Source of the DNA: Cyanobacteria bacterium UBA8156
Lineage (GTDB): Bacteria; Cyanobacteriota; Cyanobacteriia; Pseudanabaenales; Pseudanabaenaceae
Assembly (NCBI GenBank): GCA_003456125.1
Contig: DMPD01000078.1
Coordinates: forward strand, 1-8,030
Direction of reading: 5' to 3'
Length of the DNA: 8,030 nucleotides
The notes below the pieces were generated by a model that was given only the letters and a program-made list of their open reading frames with translations, ran no database searches and had not been told where the DNA came from. Below are positions 5,857 through 8,030 of the stretch, piece after piece (positions within the stretch are counted from its first letter, which is position 1; each line of letters begins with the position of its first letter). Made by a program: the position numbers and the translations under genes.

Positions 5857-6546
5857 TTGGTCATTCCCAGCGACTCCTGGCAAAAGGCGATCGAGACCGT
5901 CCAGCAGCGGTTTGAACGGGCCTACCGCAACGAACTGCCCGCTTTGCCGCCGGAGGCCCAAGCCCTTTCTCTCTATGAATCTTGGCACCGGGGCACGCTG
6001 GTTTCGCCGTTTTGGGAAATCGCCAAGTTTGCCAAGAAGCAGCGGTGCTTGGATCTGGGGTGCGGCCCCAGCTTTTTGGTGTATCCCTGTTGGCAGGAGT
6101 GGGATTTGATTTTTTACGGCCGGGATGTGAGTCCATCCCTTTGTCAGATGATGAATGCCCGTGGCTCTCAACTCAACTCCAAGTTGTACAAAAGAACAGA
6201 GTTTGGGGTAGCCCATCACCTGCCCTATGAACCGGCGTTCGATCGGGTCATTGCCACCGGTGTGAGTTGTTATTTTCCGCTGGCCTATTGGGAGGAGGTG
6301 ATTGCGGCCGTGCGGCGGGTACTCAAGCCCGATGGCGCATTGGTGTTTGATGCGATTGACCCCGCCAGTCCGGCGGCCGAAGATTGGGCGATCCTCGAAA
6401 CCTATGTCGGGGCTGAGGGATTTTTAACCCCCCTGGCCGAATTTCGCACCTTGATTCAAGACCTAGGGGGCAAAATCCAAGCGGAACGGTCGGGAAACCC
6501 TTTTGTGTTGTATCGGGTCATTTTTCCCACCGCTAAAGCGGGTTAG
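5857..6546 (+). CDS. class I SAM-dependent methyltransferase, substrate unknown
   Basis: This 229-residue protein has a Rossmann-fold methyltransferase core. Motif I is CLDLGCGPSFLVYP (residues 64-77), which binds S-adenosylmethionine. An acidic residue at the end of the second strand is seen in FYGRDVS (D90). A fourth-strand region FDRVIATGVSCYFPL (128-142) is followed by VLKPDGALVFDAID (155-168), the usual post-motif with K-P-G-G-like spacing. About 60 residues precede motif I and may form an N-terminal cap. The start is TTG 5857, set by an excellent AGGAGG. The substrate cannot be read from the sequence. The DUF3084 gene begins 27 bases downstream on the same strand, so the two are probably co-transcribed. 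The gene is divergent from the PucC-like gene across a gap with an inverted repeat. Confidence 0.85.
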   Translation: MVIPSDSWQKAIETVQQRFERAYRNELPALPPEAQALSLYESWHRGTLVSPFWEIAKFAKKQRCLDLGCGPSFLVYPCWQEWDLIFYGRDVSPSLCQMMNARGSQLNSKLYKRTEFGVAHHLPYEPAFDRVIATGVSCYFPLAYWEEVIAAVRRVLKPDGALVFDAIDPASPAAEDWAILETYVGAEGFLTPLAEFRTLIQDLGGKIQAERSGNPFVLYRVIFPTAKAG

Positions 6547-6573
6547 GCTGTTGCCAGAGCAGAATCGGAGTTC

Positions 6574-7950
6574 ATGGAAGGCTATTTGCTGATTGCGGCG
6601 ATGGTGGTGTTGGGCAGTGCCATTGCCACCGTGGGCGATCGCCTGGGGAGCCGGGTGGGCAAAAAACGCCTGACCCTTTTCAAGTTGCGCCCCCGCCATA
6701 CCGCGACGTTGGTCACCATTGCTACGGGGGCCCTGATTTCGGCGGTCACCATCGGCATTTTGTTGACGGTTTCGCGGGATTTGCGGGAAGCCCTCACCCG
6801 GTTTCGGGAAATTCGGCAGGATTTGGATCGGGCCCAGACCCGTTTGGCGCAGGCCGATCGCGATCTCCAGACCGCCAACGAGCAGCGCGATCGGGCCCTG
6901 ACCAATTTGCAAGCCTTGGAACAACAGCGCACCGCGGCCCAGCAACGGCAGCAGGAAGCAGAAACCGCGTTGGCCGGAGCCGAGACCAAATTGGCAACCA
7001 TTACCACCGAGCTGAGCCAAGCCCAAACCCAGGAAGCGGAACTGCGGCAAAAGGCGGAAACCCTCAGCCAAGAACTGCAAACCCTCGGTGCCGAAAGCCA
7101 AACCCTGCGCCAAGAACGGGAAACCCTCCGGCAGGATCTGCAACGCATCGCCCAAGAACAGGCCACCCTCCGCAATCAGGCCCAGGCGGCCCAAAATCGC
7201 TTGGCGGTGTTGGCGACGCAGCGAGCAGCGGTAGATCGGGAATTGCAAGAATTGAACGCCACCCGCGATCGCCTGCAGGCCAGCATCCAGACCCTGCGCC
7301 GGGGGAACGTGGCCATTTTCACCGACGAGGTTTTGGCGGTCCAAGTGTTGCGTTTGGGTCGGAACCGGCCCTTGCAACGGGCGGCCCTAACCCCGCTTTT
7401 GGCCGCCGCCGAGCAGCAGGCCCGGGAACTGCTGAAATTTCCACCGGGGGAGGAACCCCGCACTTCGGTGCTGGCGGCCGATAGTGTGGGGCGGGTGTTG
7501 GATTGGGTCGCCCGCCGCGTGGTTCAAGACGGCGAAGGGGAATACGTCGTGCGGTTGCTGGCGGCCAGCAACCATGTGGAGCGGGAGCAACAGGTTTTCC
7601 TGAAGGCGGAAGTATCCCCCAACCGCCGGGTGTTCAACCGCGGTCAAACCATCGTCACCCTGCCCTTCGCTGCCGGGTTGCCGCCCCAAGAAGCCGTGGC
7701 CCAACTCCAAAAATTGTTTGACTTGGTGAATTTCCGCGCCAAACAGGAAGGGGTGTTGGATAACCCCCGCACCGGCACCGTCGGGCAGTTTTCCACCGAA
7801 GCCCTCTCCAATGTGTTGCAGACCATCACCCAAATCAACGGGGCCTACGAGATTGTGGCGGTGGCCAAAGAACCGATTTTTACTGCTAGTCCCCTGACCC
7901 TGGAGTTGATTGTGCGGAGTCGGGGGGTAGAAGTGGGGCGGTTTAGCTGA
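6574..7950 (+). CDS. DUF3084 coiled-coil inner-membrane protein
   Basis: This 458-residue protein matches the DUF3084 family, widespread in cyanobacteria and of unknown function. Residues 4-20 form one hydrophobic segment, followed by GDRLGSRVGKKRLTLFKLRPRHTA, typical of the family. A second membrane segment spans about 45-66. Residues about 68-253 are a long coiled coil very rich in Gln, Glu, Ala, Leu and Arg. The remaining 200 residues look globular. The hydrophobic start plus second segment suggests anchoring in the membrane, with the coiled coil reaching into one compartment; the side is not evident. Start ATG 6574 fits the family N-terminus, although GGAG at 6567-6570 is only 3 bases away. 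It sits 27 bases after the methyltransferase gene and is followed after a single base by another start codon, so it is probably the middle gene of an operon. Confidence 0.88.
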   Translation: MEGYLLIAAMVVLGSAIATVGDRLGSRVGKKRLTLFKLRPRHTATLVTIATGALISAVTIGILLTVSRDLREALTRFREIRQDLDRAQTRLAQADRDLQTANEQRDRALTNLQALEQQRTAAQQRQQEAETALAGAETKLATITTELSQAQTQEAELRQKAETLSQELQTLGAESQTLRQERETLRQDLQRIAQEQATLRNQAQAAQNRLAVLATQRAAVDRELQELNATRDRLQASIQTLRRGNVAIFTDEVLAVQVLRLGRNRPLQRAALTPLLAAAEQQARELLKFPPGEEPRTSVLAADSVGRVLDWVARRVVQDGEGEYVVRLLAASNHVEREQQVFLKAEVSPNRRVFNRGQTIVTLPFAAGLPPQEAVAQLQKLFDLVNFRAKQEGVLDNPRTGTVGQFSTEALSNVLQTITQINGAYEIVAVAKEPIFTASPLTLELIVRSRGVEVGRFS

Positions 7951-7951
7951 G

Positions 7952-8030
7952 ATGCTGAGGCTATCGGCGGCGCAACGGCAAATTTTGGATCGGGGCCAAG
8001 CCCTGGCAACCGCGGGGGGCTACACCCTGT
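7952..8030 (+). CDS. start of an unidentified gene, cut by the window edge
   Basis: ATG 7952 lies one base after the TGA (7948-7950) of the DUF3084 gene and opens a frame of 26 codons to the right edge, beginning MLRLSAAQRQILDRGQALAT and ending near GGYTL. The near-abutting arrangement TGAgATG suggests translational coupling to the DUF3084 gene. GGGGCGG at about 7935-7941 could help initiation. Too little is present to name a family. Confidence 0.5.
   Translation, partial: MLRLSAAQRQILDRGQALATAGGYTL

Larger units (their letters stand above)
2317..7272. repeat. nine HIP1 octamers (GCGATCGC)
   Basis: Perfect GCGATCGC palindromes start at 2317, 2581, 3139, 3875, 4193, 5055, 5383, 6635 and 7265. 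At this base composition well under one would be expected by chance in 8 kb. HIP1 is a known hallmark of many cyanobacterial genomes. Eight of the nine lie inside the sigF, psb29, PucC-like and DUF3084 genes; the first is in the intergenic gap. None lies in positions 1-2316. Confidence 0.9.

Noticed and set aside
6463..7377. Minus-strand frame of 304 codons, Gly/Gln/Leu-rich with apparent repeats
   Set aside because: The apparent repeats mirror the heptad-like coiled coil of the DUF3084 gene on the other strand.
1..8030. CRISPR array, insertion sequence, tRNA, rRNA or defence system
   Set aside because: No regularly spaced direct repeats, transposase motifs, terminal inverted repeats, tRNA cloverleaf or nuclease/toxin domains were found by reading both strands.

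Overview
The window looks like cyanobacterial chromosome. Two lines of evidence agree. The perfect octamer GCGATCGC (HIP1, over-represented in many cyanobacteria) occurs nine times in 8 kb. The recognisable genes are also cyanobacterial: a SigF-type group 3 sigma factor, Psb29/Thf1, a PucC/BCD-family transporter and a DUF3084 protein. Base composition is fairly GC-rich. I cannot name the genus.

Layout: (1) Positions 1-1824, minus strand: the 5' 608 codons of a modular surface-type protein with about three DUF11-like domains, one Calx-beta domain and a (PT)n linker. It runs off the left edge. A long plus-strand ORF over it is only its antisense shadow. (2) Positions 1825-2573: a 749-bp stretch with no supported protein gene. 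It holds a perfect 8-bp inverted repeat in the likely leader of the DUF11 gene, and near sigF an imperfect 14-bp direct repeat and a possible 10-codon Cys-Cys-Cys mini-ORF. (3) Positions 2574-4374, plus strand: sigF followed 40 bp later by psb29/thf1. (4) Positions 4371-5798, minus strand: a PucC-like transporter convergent with psb29, with interlocking stop codons. (5) A 58-bp divergent gap containing a perfect 8-bp inverted repeat. (6) Positions 5857-8030, plus strand: a TTG-initiated SAM-dependent methyltransferase, then the DUF3084 coiled-coil membrane protein, then the first 26 codons of an unidentified gene almost abutting it. These three form a probable operon.

How the genes relate: Psb29 (photosystem II and thylakoid biogenesis) and the PucC-like carrier (a family linked to chlorophyll delivery and antenna assembly) make a small photosynthesis-biogenesis neighbourhood. 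SigF in cyanobacteria is tied to pili, motility and cell-surface gene expression, and it stands divergent from the surface-type DUF11 protein. A regulatory link between those two is only inference.

I see no defence system, CRISPR array, insertion sequence, tRNA or rRNA. Most of the window is conserved housekeeping or photosynthetic content. The least explained parts are the 749-bp gap, the two inverted repeats, and the DUF11 protein with no visible signal peptide.
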